The notes under the pieces are model-generated. The model saw only the letters and a list, made by a program, of their open reading frames with translations, searched no databases and had not been told where the DNA came from. From assembly GCA_036937835.1 (NCBI GenBank), contig CM072876.1, positions 4,025,001 through 4,089,000 on the forward strand: 64,000 bases of DNA. Reading direction: 5' to 3'. Position 1 is the first letter of the stretch. Each line of letters starts with the position of its first letter. The position numbers were made by a program, and so were the translations under genes. Of the stretch, positions 37,850 to 51,486 are shown one piece after another. Source of the stretch: Pampus argenteus (Eukaryota; Chordata; Actinopteri; Scombriformes; Stromateidae).

Positions 37850-38184
37850 CCATTTCCGGGTTGAGTACGCAGGAGGGCATGCGCAGTAACCGTTCGACTA
37901 TAATTAGCAATTATAGCATTAATTAAGCTAGCATTAGGCTATATTAAGAGAAAAATAAATAAATATTTAGCGTGTGTGAAATTCGCTCACTCACAACAGA
38001 AGCTTAACAATAGAGTTACTGTTACATTGAAACGTTGCTATGAGTTACACAGTCTTACGTTTTACGTCTCTGTGGGTCTTACGTACAGCGCGAGGACGCC
38101 ACGGCGCTTCCGGGTCTGCTCGCTGGGAGGAGGGACGTTGTTGCGGGTGCAGCATCATCCAGAGATACAAAGGAGACGGCGACA
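37850..38184 (+). promoter_or_regulatory. FAM177A1 promoter region
   Basis: A GC-richer island in AT-rich surroundings directly precedes the FAM177A1 start codon. An ETS-type GCTTCCGGGT lies at 38106-38115 and a second TTTCCGGGTT at 37853-37862. A GCATGCGCAG motif resembling an NRF1 half-site lies at 37878-37887. No TATA box is evident. This is the usual make-up of a housekeeping promoter. The transcription start is inferred to lie at about 38.1 kb. Confidence 0.55.
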
Positions 38185-39947
38185 ATGGCCGATATATCAC
38201 TGTATCTCACTAACGTGAATGTGTCCGTAGGTCAGAACATGGGTGTGGATCAGGTCGGTAAACAGCTTCCTGCTCTGTAGACTTAAAGGTTTCCTGCTTG
38301 TATTAACTGTGTGGATGATAATGTCAATGCCTGCAGCTTGTTGTCACCTGTCAGCTGTGTCATTCACATATGAAATAATGAATTAGACACACTGTCTTTG
38401 GTATTTATGTCCCACATTGTAGATTCCAGCTAAAGACTTTGAGAGCGTGGAGCTGGGGGAGCTGGACAAGAGAGGAGAGGAGCAGCAGGAGGAGGAGGTG
38501 GAGGTGGAGGAGCAGCAGAGGGAGAAGGTTCCCCGCAGGATCATCCATTTCTCCAGCGGGGAGACCATGGAGGAGTACAGCACCGATGAGGAGGAGGAAG
38601 AGGACAAGGAGCCAGAGAGGAAAGACCTGCTGTCCTCCCCGGTCGATGCGGTGAGGGTGAGGAACGGTGGAGGGAAGGGGAATTATGTGTGTGTGTATAT
38701 GTGCAAGCAGCTAAATGAGGAAGAGAGAGAAAGTGTGTGTTTGTTTTGGAGAACATCATTTTAGAGTCATCTCCCTGTATTGTTATACGTTCTTTGCCTT
38801 GCAGTCAAAGATGACCTGGGGTCCGTATTTCTGGTTCCACATGTGGAGAGCTGCTACATCCACCATCTCAGGTTTGTTTTAATAACAGTGTTGTTTAGCA
38901 CCAGAGGGGCCAGAAGAGAAATCGATGCCAGAGCTCAGACTTACTTGAAAAATGCCACTTTTTTTTTTTTAAAGTTATGTATTATGTCAATGAGGCTCCA
39001 AGTTTGTCTGTATTTTGTTAAACGATGCCGTGATTTAGAAGCAATTTGAAGTGAAATTTGATTGAATTATGTTTTTATAACAATCGATGCTCCCTTCATT
39101 TTTTTTAATGAAGTTCAGGGATTATCAGTCAGATTGTCCTGACCAGGATTTATGCTCAAATATTTATTTAAATTTTTAATTTTATTATTTTTTTTAATAC
39201 TTTCATTACTTTTAAATTATTCATTATTTTCATTTCTTATATAACTTTGAGTGCACATTAGTGAAGCAATTTAAATATTTGACAAACTGAATAGCTTCAC
39301 TTTGATGATTTCTTTTTGTTCTACAGTAGTTTGTGTAACATCTTTGTGTCAGTGTGGATTTGTTGCAGGCAGGTCTGGACACCCAAAGCACACAAAAAAA
39401 ACCCACAGAAATATTGCCACAGTCATAATAATGGATATTAGAATTGCATTGATTGCATTGTCATTGATTAGTCCATGCAGGTCGCTGCATCGTCAGTTTA
39501 ATGTGTTTGGTATTATAACATCTGTATTCTATTATCTTCCAGCGTGTGACTATCTGGGAGAGAGGATGGCGTCCCTCTTCGGGATAACATCGGCCAAATA
39601 TCAGTACGCAATTGATGAATATTACAGGATGAAGAAAGAGGTATGTTGCATGTTGTAGTTCTGAGAGTACAGTTGGGTTGTTTTGTTTTTTTTTATAGCA
39701 ACTGCTATAATTCCCTCTTGTATCCCTGTGTCAGCGAGAGGAAGAGAAGGAGGAAAACTGCTTGTCAGAAGAGGCGGAACGATCCTTTAATCAGCTACAA
39801 TCTCGTGAAGATGAGGACGAATCGATCACTATGGCAGAACGGCCGGATGTGTCCGCCGCTCGCCATGATGTGAGCTATCAGATCGAGAATGAAAGTCAGG
39901 CGCCTTCAAGTAGCGTTAGAGTCCCTGCTATCGTCACGGCGAACTAA
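38185..39947 (+). CDS. fam177a1: FAM177A1 family protein (5 coding exons)
   Basis: Seen: coding exons 38185-38253, 38423-38650, 38805-38871, 39543-39640 and 39735-39947 join in frame to 224 residues, with GT-AG introns throughout. Family blocks are present: VPRRIIHFSSGETMEEYSTDE in exon 2, WGPYFWFHMWRAATSTIS in exon 3, YLGERMASLFGI with KYQYAIDEYYRMKKE in exon 4, and an acidic tail in exon 5. Exon 2 also carries a Glu/Gln-rich stretch before PRR. Family knowledge: FAM177A1 is a small, poorly characterised eukaryotic protein reported at the Golgi; the hydrophobic exon 3-4 segment may hold it on membranes. The start ATG lies just after a GC-rich promoter. The exon 1 donor (gtcggt) is weak; a better-looking gtaaac four bases on would break the frame, so exon 1 is the least certain part. 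Human FAM177A1 is also next to the PSMA6/NFKBIA block. Identification is firm. Confidence 0.93.
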
Positions 39948-40110
39948 CCATCCGTAGAAATGGACGTTTCACGCTTTACTGTGTGTTTGTTTGTTTGTTA
40001 AAGAAGGAACACACCGAGCACCTTGTTTGGTTTGTGTGTGTACGACGCCGATTTAGAGGGACAGTGCTGCTGTATTGTGGGTGCAGTGTAGCAGCTGATA
40101 ACGTAATAAA
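39948..40110 (+). terminator. FAM177A1 3' UTR and polyadenylation signal
   Basis: After the TAA at 39945-39947 the first canonical AATAAA is at 40105-40110, giving a 3' UTR of about 180 nt. A later AATAAA near 41058 in very AT-rich sequence could serve a longer isoform. The assignment is by motif only. Confidence 0.5.
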
Positions 40111-43100
40111 CAGCTGAATATCGCAGCAACACCTGCGGATCATTTTAGATAATTAACAAGAGTTGTGCCATTAAAACAATACCATACTGGTCGTAAAAAG
40201 AATGAACGTTATCTAGCAATTTAGTGGTATTATATTATAACGTTTTGTGTTTACATTTGTATCCAATGTAGACGAACATTTTAGTTTAATAATATACATT
40301 ATGTGATTGCATTATCAGTTGCTACAGCAGCCTTCCTCCAAAATTTGAAAAGGTTTTGCTGTGGAGTGAAAGTCAAATGTTGCTCCCCTGTGCCTCTAAT
40401 GGACCAGACACTGTGCCTAAATCACCAATACAGCCGAGTCAGTGTCAGAAAACACATTTGAAATGCCCTTGATTCAACTTGATAGATGTTTGCTCAGTGT
40501 TGGTTAAACTGGTTGCATCTAGAATATGTTTTGGCTACGATGCATGCTCAACAGATGCGGTCGAGCTTGTGCGTCACACCTGGCTGCACCAAAGAGCTGG
40601 CCGTTTTAACAACTCGTTCACCTGTGTATTTGCTGTCTGTATTAATGGTTATTAAGCTTATAATCGCACTCAATGTCTGTGTGGAAGCACTGATGCAGAT
40701 TTAGCATTCGTTATCAAATCATCTGTGCACCGCGAGACTGACTTTTGTTTAAAAAGAAAAAAAAAACACAAAAAAACCCCAGTGAAAACAGGTTTTCTAT
40801 GTTGCTCTTATCATCTGCCTTATCTACTACAAATATTATACATAGTAGATATGGTATGTAAGCCTTTGATAATGGCAGGGAGCATTGTTACACTAAGTCT
40901 GTATAAAAAAAACAAACATGCAAATTTACATTTTTAACTGTTTTTATTGCGATTTTTTGATATTTATGTATTTATTTTACTTAACTGACTGAACACTTAA
41001 TTTAAACCATTTTTTTTATTGTGTTTAGTAAACACTGTAATTTAAAAAAAAACTGTTAATAAAATCATATTTATCATTTGACTTTTAAACTCATCTGTGT
41101 GAGAGTTTCTTAATTTTAATAACAGGTATTTATCGTTTTTTTCACTAGTTAATGTCGGCAGCTCTGCTGTCCTGTCTGCCTGTTGAGACTCACAGCGCTG
41201 CCACGGTTTGAACGATATGAGGGATTGTCTTTGTGTCTGCTAACAAAGAGCCTGTGTCGTTCTGTCGTCACACCGCTCTGAGGTCACTCGCTGTACAACG
41301 TCTCCATTCTCAGGTCCGAGTGGGCTTCTGTGGCTCGGCGGTCACGACCTCGAACACAACAGTCGTGCTCAAAAAATGGGCGATATGCAAAGTGACAGTG
41401 CTAACGTGCTGATGCTTGGCAGGTATAATGTTTACAAAAAAAAAAAAATCTTTTACAGGTTACACAACAGGCCAGAATAAAGTAAAGTTGGTCTTGGTAA
41501 ACATTATATTTGGAAAAGCGTTTTTAAACACTTATCATGTGTACAAACTCATGCAAGATGTGAAAGCATAGCCTGCTGTTAGACGAAGCTCCGTTCGGCC
41601 TCACAAGGCAGCCTTACACAACATCCACAACGACAGACAATACCACCCACAGACAGCCCAAGCCCGTACAACAGCCAAGCCACACAGAAGCATGAAACAC
41701 TGCTGTTAATTCATCGTGCTGGTAAAAGTACTGCGAGATCCAGAAACAAGATAGATTCCAATCAGATAAATGCTTTTATAAAGGAGTTGTTCCAGTATCA
41801 GTGGAAATATGAACCACAAGACTCCTGAAAAAAAAAAAAAAACCACAGCTCCCGGCTGTTTTCATCTTGATTATTTATTTATTCACTTTTCATTCGATTA
41901 TGTACATACTTAAAGCCTCAGACGGGACTTTTGTTTCTGATTGAAAAGTTTCTACAGGAGTTGTTTGTTCGTAAAATAACCTCACTGTTAGTTTTACTGT
42001 TGGGCCTATTATAGATTCCTTACTGTGGAAGACTTTAAGTGCTTGATTAAGATCTTATTTATAAATCAAACTAAATGCACCTTAAAGTTTTATGTCTTGC
42101 CGACACACTCGGAGAAGTGTGTTTTATACAGCTTGTACTATTGTTTAGTATATTTAAGAAGGTGTATTTTGGTCATTTTATTAGATTGTTTAGGACATTA
42201 TTTCTACCTTTCTTTAATTTTTATTCCATTGTCTTTCTTGTATTAGTTTGGTAGACACAAGACATATTGTTTTGTAGTTCCTCATCCATTCACTAGAGGG
42301 CACTACTGCACTTAACAGATGAACTGAGGGCTACTAAAGGCCAGTGACACTGTTGAAGTTCAAGCGCTGTATGCAAATAAACTCATTGGGAAGAATGTTT
42401 TTGAATTATTTTAGGAGAAACTTAGCAGATTTACTGGTTAGAAAACATTTCCTGATTGAATCCATGTTCTCTTTTCTCTTCAAAACTTGGAATCTGACAA
42501 TAAGAAATAGATTTGACTTTGAGGGTCCATCAGTCATTTCTGTCATTTGTCTCTGTAGCAGAGAGGAAAACAGACTTCTCCGTATGAGCAGCTTCCCTCC
42601 GGGAGATGTGAGACACACACAGTGATTAAGAGGGAAAATCCAGTGATGAGAATTCACAATGCAATTCCTTGTGACTTAGTGCTTACTGGTGCGGGCAAGA
42701 ATCGTTTCCCGCACATGTGCTTGTATCCACACGTATGAGCAAAAGGGTCTGGACCCCATCTGTATGTCCACGCGCTGGCCTCGAGTTGTCGGCTTCTTCA
42801 AGCATACCTGACATTTTTGTGGGCTTTGAGTTGGTGGGGGGGTGGAAACGGAGGATGTTTTCTGTTCTGGGGAGACCGGTTTAGCAAGCATTTTCACTTT
42901 TGATGTAGTCAAAAGTGTCTGAAACAAACGTCTTAAAATCTACTACACCACAGCTGACTGCCACATGTGCTGATACATCTAGTCACTGATTAATCAAGGT
43001 AGACTACACATGCCCTTTAGTCATTTAGAAACGACTTACAAATAGTTTACATATTTACAATTGTACCGTGTAGTCGTGACAACCTGCAGAACTATCTACT

Positions 43101-44572
43101 ACCCGTTGTTGCCTTGTGAGACTAAATCACACACACGGGCGGGTTGGTGCAATGTTACACTTCTACAACCTCATTTCCTTGTGGTGCAGACACTTTACAC
43201 AATGGTAAAGGAGCATGTGTATAAATGGAAACACAAACAAAAGGTGAGGATGTAAAGAGGTAAAGCAACAGAAGGACAGTGAGACATATAGAAAGACAGA
43301 CGAAGGGAGTGTGATGAGAACAGCAGCAGCCCCTTTGATGTGGGCCTCAGCCGGGGCTATATGTGTTTAAAACAAGGCAGGCCTGCTGAGGGAAGGGGAT
43401 TTCCAGCGCTGCTTGGTCTCCTGTCTCACCCACTTAGCCTTTGCTTCCTCTGTGGGTTACAGCAGAGAGGCCAACTCCTCCGAGACAAAAAAAAAAAACC
43501 CTCTACAGCTAACACCATCACTCTGTAATGACAGGCAGTGTCATTTTTAGCGGCGCTCCTTTATTTACCCTTTACAGGTAAAGTGTGGCACAAAGTTAAT
43601 TTTCCTTAAGTTTGCATGCTACCTGCTGATATTTTTTTTTAGCTTTGCATCAAGGAGACTTTGCTCATACACCTCCTCTTTTGTTGCATTCAAATCATAT
43701 TGCAAGCCCCACAATATGAACATAGCCATACACATGTTTAACACATCTTTTACATGCACAAAAAAAATGCACATCGCTGCGCATTGCTGCAAAAGCTTCA
43801 CAGCTTCACTGCATGTCTTCTCGCACTTGTTGCTGTTTGCGCTACACTCACACACTGTCTGTCTGTCTGTGCCGCACTGTGCCCTTTACACACTACACAC
43901 ACACAAAAAAACACACATGCACACACCCAAATGCACTTGACAGTCAAAAAACATAATTCACACACACACACACACACTGGGTTGTGGAAAGTCCCTGGCA
44001 CTATTTGCCTTCTATCTCAGCTGCAAGTTTGACAGTACAGGTGGCTTCTACAAAGGCAACAATGCTAAAAACAATATGACCTGTGAATCGTACCAAATGC
44101 TCACTCCATAATTGACCTGTGGATTGTTTTAAGGGATTAAATAAAAAATAAAAAATAAAGTTAAATTGCACGCAGCTGAATGACTTGATCAACATATAAT
44201 GTCTCCAGGAAATTAATATCTGCCAGCATGTGGATAGCACGCAAGTTTAACGATGAATTTTGCAACGTTTTCCAATATGTGTGTCAATCATTCGCCTTTA
44301 TAAGTGGAAATACAACTTGATCAGCAGGAAAAGTTTTTTTTTAGCAGAAATGGAACATTTGAGTCAGTTCTGTTCAGTGATCAACAGAAGCATCTGCTGG
44401 TATCTCAACATTATCGAGGTCTTCTCATGTGACCGTCAAATACACTATGAGTCAGCCTCCCATCAACCATCAACCAGTCTCTCACGGTCTCCTCATCCAG
44501 ACACTAGATGCGTTTGTTTAACTGTGAAACTGAAGAGGTTCAAAGAATCTCAGAAAAACTGTAGACTACACT
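40111..44572. other. Noncoding, downstream of FAM177A1
   Basis: AT-rich sequence to about 41100, which may include an extended FAM177A1 3' UTR. It also holds a dispersed-repeat fragment at 41385-41442 and CA-rich sequence at 43890-43978. No exon of PPP2R3C or PRORP was recognised; these genes lie here in human. An open frame at 42676-42927 (minus) with CQVCLKKP has no recognisable family. Confidence 0.45.
41385..41442 (+). mobile_element. Teleost dispersed repeat fragment
   Basis: GTGCTAACGTGCTGATGCTT and GGCAGGTATAATGTTTACA continue the CTAACAT-motif family seen at 6568-6720. Confidence 0.4.
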
Positions 44573-44627
44573 GTAATTTCCCAGTTTGGGATTAATAAAG
44601 TATATCTATCTATATATCTATCTATTC
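44573..44627 (+). mobile_element. LINE-like 3' tail (plus)
   Basis: TTTCCCAGTTTGGGATTAAT followed by AAAGTATATCTATC and (TATC/TA) repeats resembles the 3' end of fish L2/CR1-type LINEs or SINEs sharing that tail (TTTCCCC...GGGATCAATAAAGT plus a microsatellite). No reverse-transcriptase sequence precedes it, so the copy is truncated. Confidence 0.5.
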
Positions 44628-45010
44628 CACCAATATGAGACATTATGCAATTAGGTCAGTTGACTCCTATTTTTGGCATTTTGACTTTGTTTGAGAAGCC
44701 TCGACTGGTCAGTGGGTGTTTTGTTTTGCAGGGTGGAGGCCTGCTCCCCTTTTTCAGAGTGGCTTATATAACTGTTGGTCAGACCAAAAACAGTAGGGAG
44801 ACATCCTCTGCAGAATAATGTGCCTGCATGGGTGGAGTGTGGCGTTGCAAAAAAGCTGTTGAAGTCCAGATGTATACTTTAGGTACTTTCCTGTGTAAAA
44901 AAGCAGACCCCCGTGTCTGTCAGTCACACTTTCAGATCAGAAATACATACGAGAAGTTGGGCTTAAAACAAGGAAGCAGCTCAGGGTCACTCAGCTTTTG
45001 TTTGTCTGTT

Positions 45011-45059
45011 ACATATATATATGTACATATACCGTATATATATATATATATATATATAT
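45011..45059 (+). repeat. (TA)n-rich microsatellite
   Basis: Interrupted TA repeats (ATATATATGTACATATAC, then an uninterrupted TA run). Confidence 0.9.
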
Positions 45060-45269
45060 TTATTTATTTTTCAGCATCAGGTCAATGATGTCATTTGATG
45101 ATGTCATAATCAAGTAGCATAAATAAACTAAACAGGTGCAGCTCAGATATATATATATAAAAGATATTAAAAAGAATTTTAAGACAAAACAAAGTGACAT
45201 AAGGATAGGATAGGGAGGATATATAATACTCTGTATTTCATATTAAGACCCTTTGGAGGAGGAATGGAA

Positions 45270-45330
45270 AGACAGAAAGATAAATAAATGAATATCTTAT
45301 TAATCACAATGGGACATTGTCACAGCAGCC
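45270..45330 (-). mobile_element. LINE-like 3' tail (minus)
   Basis: The minus strand reads TGTCCCATTGTGATTAATAA followed by GATATTC and TATT/TATC-like repeats, the same tail type as at 44573-44627 in opposite orientation, about 0.65 kb away. Confidence 0.4.
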
Positions 45331-48300
45331 AAGTCACATAAGTCTGAATATATATATATATAATCATATGATATATAAGGTTTTTGATGTCATATATAAT
45401 AATAACTGTCAAAATGGCCATTTTTGTGCACTAAGAATACTTTTGAGGTTTTGAATGCAGGACTTTTACTTATAAAGGGTCATTTTATATAATTCATATA
45501 CTTTTGCTTGAGTGAAAGAAGACTGTATGTGCTTCAAATCAAATACTACATGAATAACACATAACCTCTCTTCACTCCACCTGCTTTTCTTGAAAATGAC
45601 AAACCTGGGTTTATCCAGCCACCTATGACCTGCAAAAAAAAAAAAAAGGAGTAAAAGAGGCAAAGGTCAAGTAAATCGTGTGGGAGTAGTCATGTCACAG
45701 TCGTATCGAGAAAACAATGGAAGGACTCATCTGCATAGACACACCGTCACATCCTTAAATTCCTTCAGTTCCAACACACCCACATCTCTTCATATTTTAA
45801 ACCTTGAATGCTTTAACGTAGAAGGTCATTTCACAATCCGAGTTATATTCACAATACACACATGAACACGCAGTATCAGTCCCTGGAGAACGTGAAGAAC
45901 ACATGAAGAACACTACGTCCTCGGGGGGAGGTTGTACATCGAAGTGCGTCTGAACGTAGCTCACTGTCAATCAGAACATCTTGTCCCGACTCTTGAAACA
46001 CCAAGGCGAGGAAATCTCCTCCCAACATCCTGCAGGGGAGGAATCTCCCTGCTTTTGTTGTGCTCTGAACAACCCACGCAGCGGCAAAACAATAGATATT
46101 TTTAGCCCTTTTGTTAAATATAACCTACTTACCAGCACTGTTAAAAGTAAACTGCTATTTACATATTTGGAGGTTTCTTAGACCAAGGAGGCTGTGTTTT
46201 GCCTGTTTCTTTGGTAAATCACTTGTGGCTGAAATCATTGCATTTCTGCTTTTGTCATAATGACGACATGTGCGGTGAGGTGCGTTCAAAACCCACGATA
46301 CCAAATAAAGCCTCATAGCGAAGTGCTTGTTATGTCTGTGCCTCATGCACGGTACTGTTTATTTACAGAAAAAACTTTGGTTCTTTTATCTTCCCTTTAA
46401 ATTTCCTCAAACACAAAGGATCCCACGCCTCTGGAGTCGCTACTAGACAAGCCTGTTTGTCTTTCTGTGGGGGGAACAGTTCATGACACACAGAGGGAAA
46501 TATGAGAGGAAGAACAGAGGGAGGCAGTCAAACGACTCATTGTCCCGAGTTGAGGATTCAGCAGGACAAAATATACGAAGAGGCGCACTGAAAGAGGAAT
46601 TCCCCCAGTAAGTTCAAACGATTGCAGATGTGCGCCTGGCCGGCTGCTACTGGACACATCTGGGCCAGCAAAGCTTCCCCAGCACGCCTCCTCTTCCATC
46701 CATCCTCCCTCCCTCTGCTCCGCGTCTCGTCTTTATAACACTGCCCCCTGCTCTACCCTGGAAAAGCAATTTAGGCGAACACATGGCCGGTGTAAACTAC
46801 TACTCACCAGCCTGCCAGGCAGCCAGATCACCGGCTGCGGCGGCGGCTCCACAGCAGAGCATGTATCATGTGAGGCCTGAAAAGGCCATTATCGAGGCGG
46901 CTGGGAGGAGAGATTTGGCAAAGGGGAAAGTTTAGGGGAATTTCAGAAGGGAGAACTGCAGGTTCTTCCTTCAAGTAACGTTGCTACTGGAGGTCCGCAT
47001 TTGTCCTCTGCAAAAACTGTAACAATTTGGTTGTTAAAGCTCGATTCTCATTTCTTGGAACTACTTCTGCAAATAAAAATGAAAAATTTCGTCATGTATG
47101 TGCAGTTGTATTTTTAAAATGCACAAAGCCAGTTGGTCAGAAGTGTGCATATTTGTTGCTATAGTTGAGTACAGCTTCTCAGAAATCAGGCTAAACCCCT
47201 TCGAGATGCATCATCTCATCTTTGAGGCAATAAATATGTAAACATCGGAGCCTTATAGTGTGCACGCGTTTATGGGTTTATTTCATGATTTGCTCCCTTT
47301 CAGCTCAGCACCTGCCCTCTTTGGGTCGGATGTGCGTGCATTCGCCTGTTTGTCGCTTCTCGCCTGGCACGTACTTACGTTGTTTACCTTTCTTAAACGT
47401 AAGGTTACATCTGAGTCAGTCAGACTTGTTTGTGCAAACTCAGAGACAACAGGCGCTGCATATAGGCCAGAGGCCCGCTGTACGCATGTGCACAAACACT
47501 AGTGGGAAATTCCCAGCAAAAATTCCACTCTAGCAGTCCTCTGTGTGCACATTCCTGTGTTTTTCATAACATCTCGCTGCTGAAATGAAAGTTGAATTTA
47601 CAGTTGTGGAGAAGTTTTTGAAGAACCAGCTTACCCTCAAGCTAGCAATAAATCTTCCTAGTCTGAAGATGTTGCATGTAAAACTATCCCTGCTAAAGTT
47701 CCTGGATGCCGTTGACTTTGGGAATGTGGGGGAGCGTTAAAAGAACAGGCAGTAGTAGAAAAGAAGAGACCAAAGAGTTTAAGAGAAAAGTAACACTGTA
47801 GGTGCTAAAAGATATTGGCAATATGTAGTTTAGGTTTTGCCAGAAACGCAAAATAGCATCGTGACTAACCATCAGGTACAGTCATATCAGTTAATTTGGG
47901 AATCGCTTTCTCATTTTTAAATTCCCCTAGTATGATTTCACCACTGGATCTAATCCTGTTTGACCATCTAGCATAAGCAAATAGGATCAGTGAGGACATG
48001 TTTTCCATTTGTGGACAATGCGGACACTCAATTAATGAATGCATAAGTGTGTAAGGGGGGATTTTTATAGGCGTATACAGTAGTGTGCAGAAAATGACTC
48101 ATGGATCTTTCACAGTCTCCCTCCTAGTGTGCCACAAGCTTGTCCATCAAATCGTGGTCTTCATCCAAGGTTGACCAACGTGTGGTAATACAACGGTATC
48201 ATTGTTCTTGTTGGTTTTTCGACATGCTGGTTTGATGCATCACTTTCATCGTGTGACGTGTCCAAAGCGCACTCGGTTTGGCCGCCGCTGCAAGGTACAG

Positions 48301-48519
48301 TTGGCATGGCTGTTATGCAGCAGGGTGTTTCCTCTCTCCTTAAGCCATCAGATTACTGACTTCTCTCTGTTATTACTGAGGCTGTAACTACTGGTCTCCT
48401 ACATTACATTACAGATGGGTTTTCCAGGTTTTGTATCACCCATACGCCTATATAAAATGTCTCCAGTTTTAAATTGTAGACCTTTAATTTAAAGTACTAC
48501 TTTTTTTAAAATAACCATT
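45331..48519. other. Noncoding spacer
   Basis: Mostly unique-looking sequence. 46630-46935 is GC-richer and open for 101 codons with a poly-Ala stretch, but there is no splice context or recognised domain. No gene was called. Confidence 0.45.
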
Positions 48520-49110
48520 AAAAGCTGCACTAATCAGCATTTTTATATTAACAATAGAATAATAATTATATATTATTTACAGGCCTAATGTGTTCCTGCT
48601 GATCAGGCCCACATAAACATTTGACTAGATGCTAACAGTAGCTAATGGTTCCCAACAAGAAACTACAGTAGAGGAATATAACACACATACACTGTAATTA
48701 TATTAGCATAAAACTAATTCAATAGTTATAAAAAAAAAACGGTGTTTATTTACTGTTTTAGTTTTAAGGAGAAACACTGGGCTGCTGGTGCAATGCTGCT
48801 TGTCTGTTAGCAAACATTAGCTTGCGTTAGCGATTTCTAGCTAGCTTAAATTTTAAACATTACAGTTCTTCGGGTTACAACGTTTACATTGCCACTGAGT
48901 TCGCTGCCCCTTTTGTCAGACAGAAAATTAGCCTGTTTCTGTTATTGTTAGCAGCAGTTAGGAACAGTAGTGTAAGATTAGCCATGGTTAGCAACTAGCT
49001 GGTGAACAAAATGGAGGATTTAGCAGCTACGGAGCCAAATATTTCCCTCAGGAGTCAGACAGACTCGAGATAAACGTGGATATTGAACTTACAGTACATT
49101 TGTCAAGTAC
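48520..49110 (+). mobile_element. Teleost dispersed repeat, long copy
   Basis: Runs from AAAAGCTGCACTAATCAGCA through GAGAAACACTGGGCTGCTGG and TTAGCAACTAGCTGGTGAAC to TTTAGCAGCTACGGAGCC and ATATTTCCCTCAGGAGTCAG. A second, shorter copy is at 22985-23180. It is noncoding and is remembered as a common fish repeat. Confidence 0.5.
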
Positions 49111-51486
49111 TTAAAAAAGTACCATTTACCATTAATTAAAATAAAATCATAGGAAATGAATAAGTCGCTCTTTGGATGTTTTAGAGTTACCCATTTGAGA
49201 AACCTTTTTTTTTTTTTTTGGTTTTCTTGTTCAACAAAAGCTCAACAAAATGAAAGATACTGTTTCAAGGCCTGAGGTCAAGGGGTAAGGTTGCATTCAC
49301 TGTCACCTCATGTGTAAAAGCTTGCATGTCTGGTTTTCAGGGCTGCTATCAAATGATGGGCATTAAAGGTACACATAATGAGATAGTTCAGCGTGAGACA
49401 TAAGTGACTCATGAGGATAATACGGTGAGCAAAGGTATGAGGCACGGCTGACAAAGCTCACCAGTATAACCTGATAGTTAAAGCCTGTCTGAATACGCCT
49501 GGTGTGCAGCGAGAGACGCTCGGAGAAGTAGTCAGCCTCGAAAAAAAAAACAGAGAAAGACTGCGAAAAAGAAGAAGAGGTTTTGGGTTTCCCGCTGCCC
49601 TGTGGCAAAGCAGAACGAGACACGTTTACTTCCTCAAGTGGTTACTTAAGAGAACGCGAAGCAAAGGTTGTTGTTGTTGTTTGAAGCCCCCCTCCATTTA
49701 AATCTATCCATGTCTAATGTCGCAGCGTGGATACGAAAGGCCTTTTCTAGCTCAAGATTGTAATTCATTTAAATCCATCCTACAGGACAGCTTTTTGAAA
49801 AAAAAACAGGAACAATAGCAAGTATGTGCTGACTATTGTCCACCGCTCATGACATCCAGCCATGTTGGTTTCTTTGCATATTTGTTCAGTATTTTTATAC
49901 TACATTACAAGCTGTGCAAATAACTTTGTGTGTCTGTAAATATAATTTGTGTTGTGTTGTGTCTACCTCAGGGTTATTTATGGCTTTTTTTTATTCATGA
50001 GACATTTATAGTAAGGTATGTGGGATAAAACCACGGATATCCCCCCTCCCTCTTCAATGCTGGCTCTATTGTTACCGCAGACACCTGTTGTTAAATGGTT
50101 CACTCAGAAAAACCAGCCGACGAGGTCCTAGTCAGCTCTTACTCATTGTTCATATAGTCAATACGTGGACTGGAAAAAGGAGACATGACAGAAGTGTGTG
50201 ACTGGTATAAAAAAAGGGTCAAAATTGGGTCACTGAACTTTACAATACAGTTCTTATTACTATCATGATGACTTTACTTTACACATGAAAGAGGTGCACA
50301 TATATGTACCATACAACTCTACATCTGCCTCTGACAAATAACAGAAAAAGCCACATGTCAAAGCATACGGCGTAATGGCACAACCATCATGACTTCTGCT
50401 ACTGGCAGGCTGCTAGCGTTCAGCCCGAGTCTTTGTCAAGTCAATACACCACATGACTATCAAAGTTAAAAAAAAAAAAAGGCTCATTTTTCCAGCTGAA
50501 ACTCATCTAAAGCAAACTCTGCGGTATGGATATTTCAACCAAGTGTGCGAGCATTATAATGCATCAACCACATTACATAAACACATCTAAAGTTACCTCA
50601 CACTGTGCAAGAATCACAAACTGGGCCCGGTCACGTTGGACCTCAACACCGACGTTGCCAATGGTCATTATGTATTTGAATTACTGCTCTGCAGCTGCAG
50701 GTAAAATTTGGTACTGGTTTTAAATAGTGGTGTAGTCCAGTATTTATAACTTTAAACAATATAACATATGAGTATGTAAAATATTAAAATATTGAATGGG
50801 CACTATGATAATTTTACACATGCTTTTTTTTACAATTGCTTTACTTATCAACACTAATAATAATAAAAAGACAATTTAAGCATTATAAGATTATGATTTC
50901 TATTAATTTTCCTTCTTTTTCTCTGATATCATCAACATCAGTGTGATTTATAAAAATCCACCTCTGAACTTGCATTTATTTGCCTTTTTCTCTGCAGTGA
51001 TATAAAAGCAAATGCTGAGTTTACACTTTGTTCATAAAAGCAATGATATTGTATTAATATCAGTACAATATTGTCAAGATGTGCCAAAAAATAAAAGGCC
51101 AACATCGAAATCCCTGGCAGGTTATTGAACAAATAAAACGTGTATTAAAGTACACTTGACACAGTTGGCATCTGATCAACTCGATACAGAGGAAATGCTG
51201 AAGCAACACAATTCCAGCGAAAATACGAGCCTGTGTTTTCCAGTTTGTGTGTGTGTCAATAGTCTTTTCCAAACACATGAAGTAAGGACAGCGATCGCTC
51301 ACAAACCAAACGCCAAGAATTTACAACATTAGATCAGGAGATCTGGCGGGTGGTTCTTAAACTTGTTTTATCCAATAATATAAATCAGGTGTGGTTTAAT
51401 TTCAAAAACACTTGGCATCTCGTCTTCAAAATAAAACGTATCTATCCCGTCTGTTGTTAAACTGTGTAAAGTACCTGGGTTTTTTT
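49111..51486. other. Noncoding spacer
   Basis: Contains T- and A-runs (about 49206-49220 and 50468-50480). No gene or named repeat was recognised. Confidence 0.5.

Noticed and set aside
39302..39658. 118-codon open frame as an independent gene
   Set aside because: It is FAM177A1 exon 4 extended upstream into intron 3.
42676..42927. Minus-strand frame with CQVCLKKP as a possible exon of a lost gene
   Set aside because: I could not relate it to PPP2R3C, PRORP or any zinc-finger family; a single CxxC is too little.
46630..46935. GC-rich 101-codon frame with an Ala run
   Set aside because: No recognisable domain, no splice-site support, and a short GCG repeat explains the Ala run.
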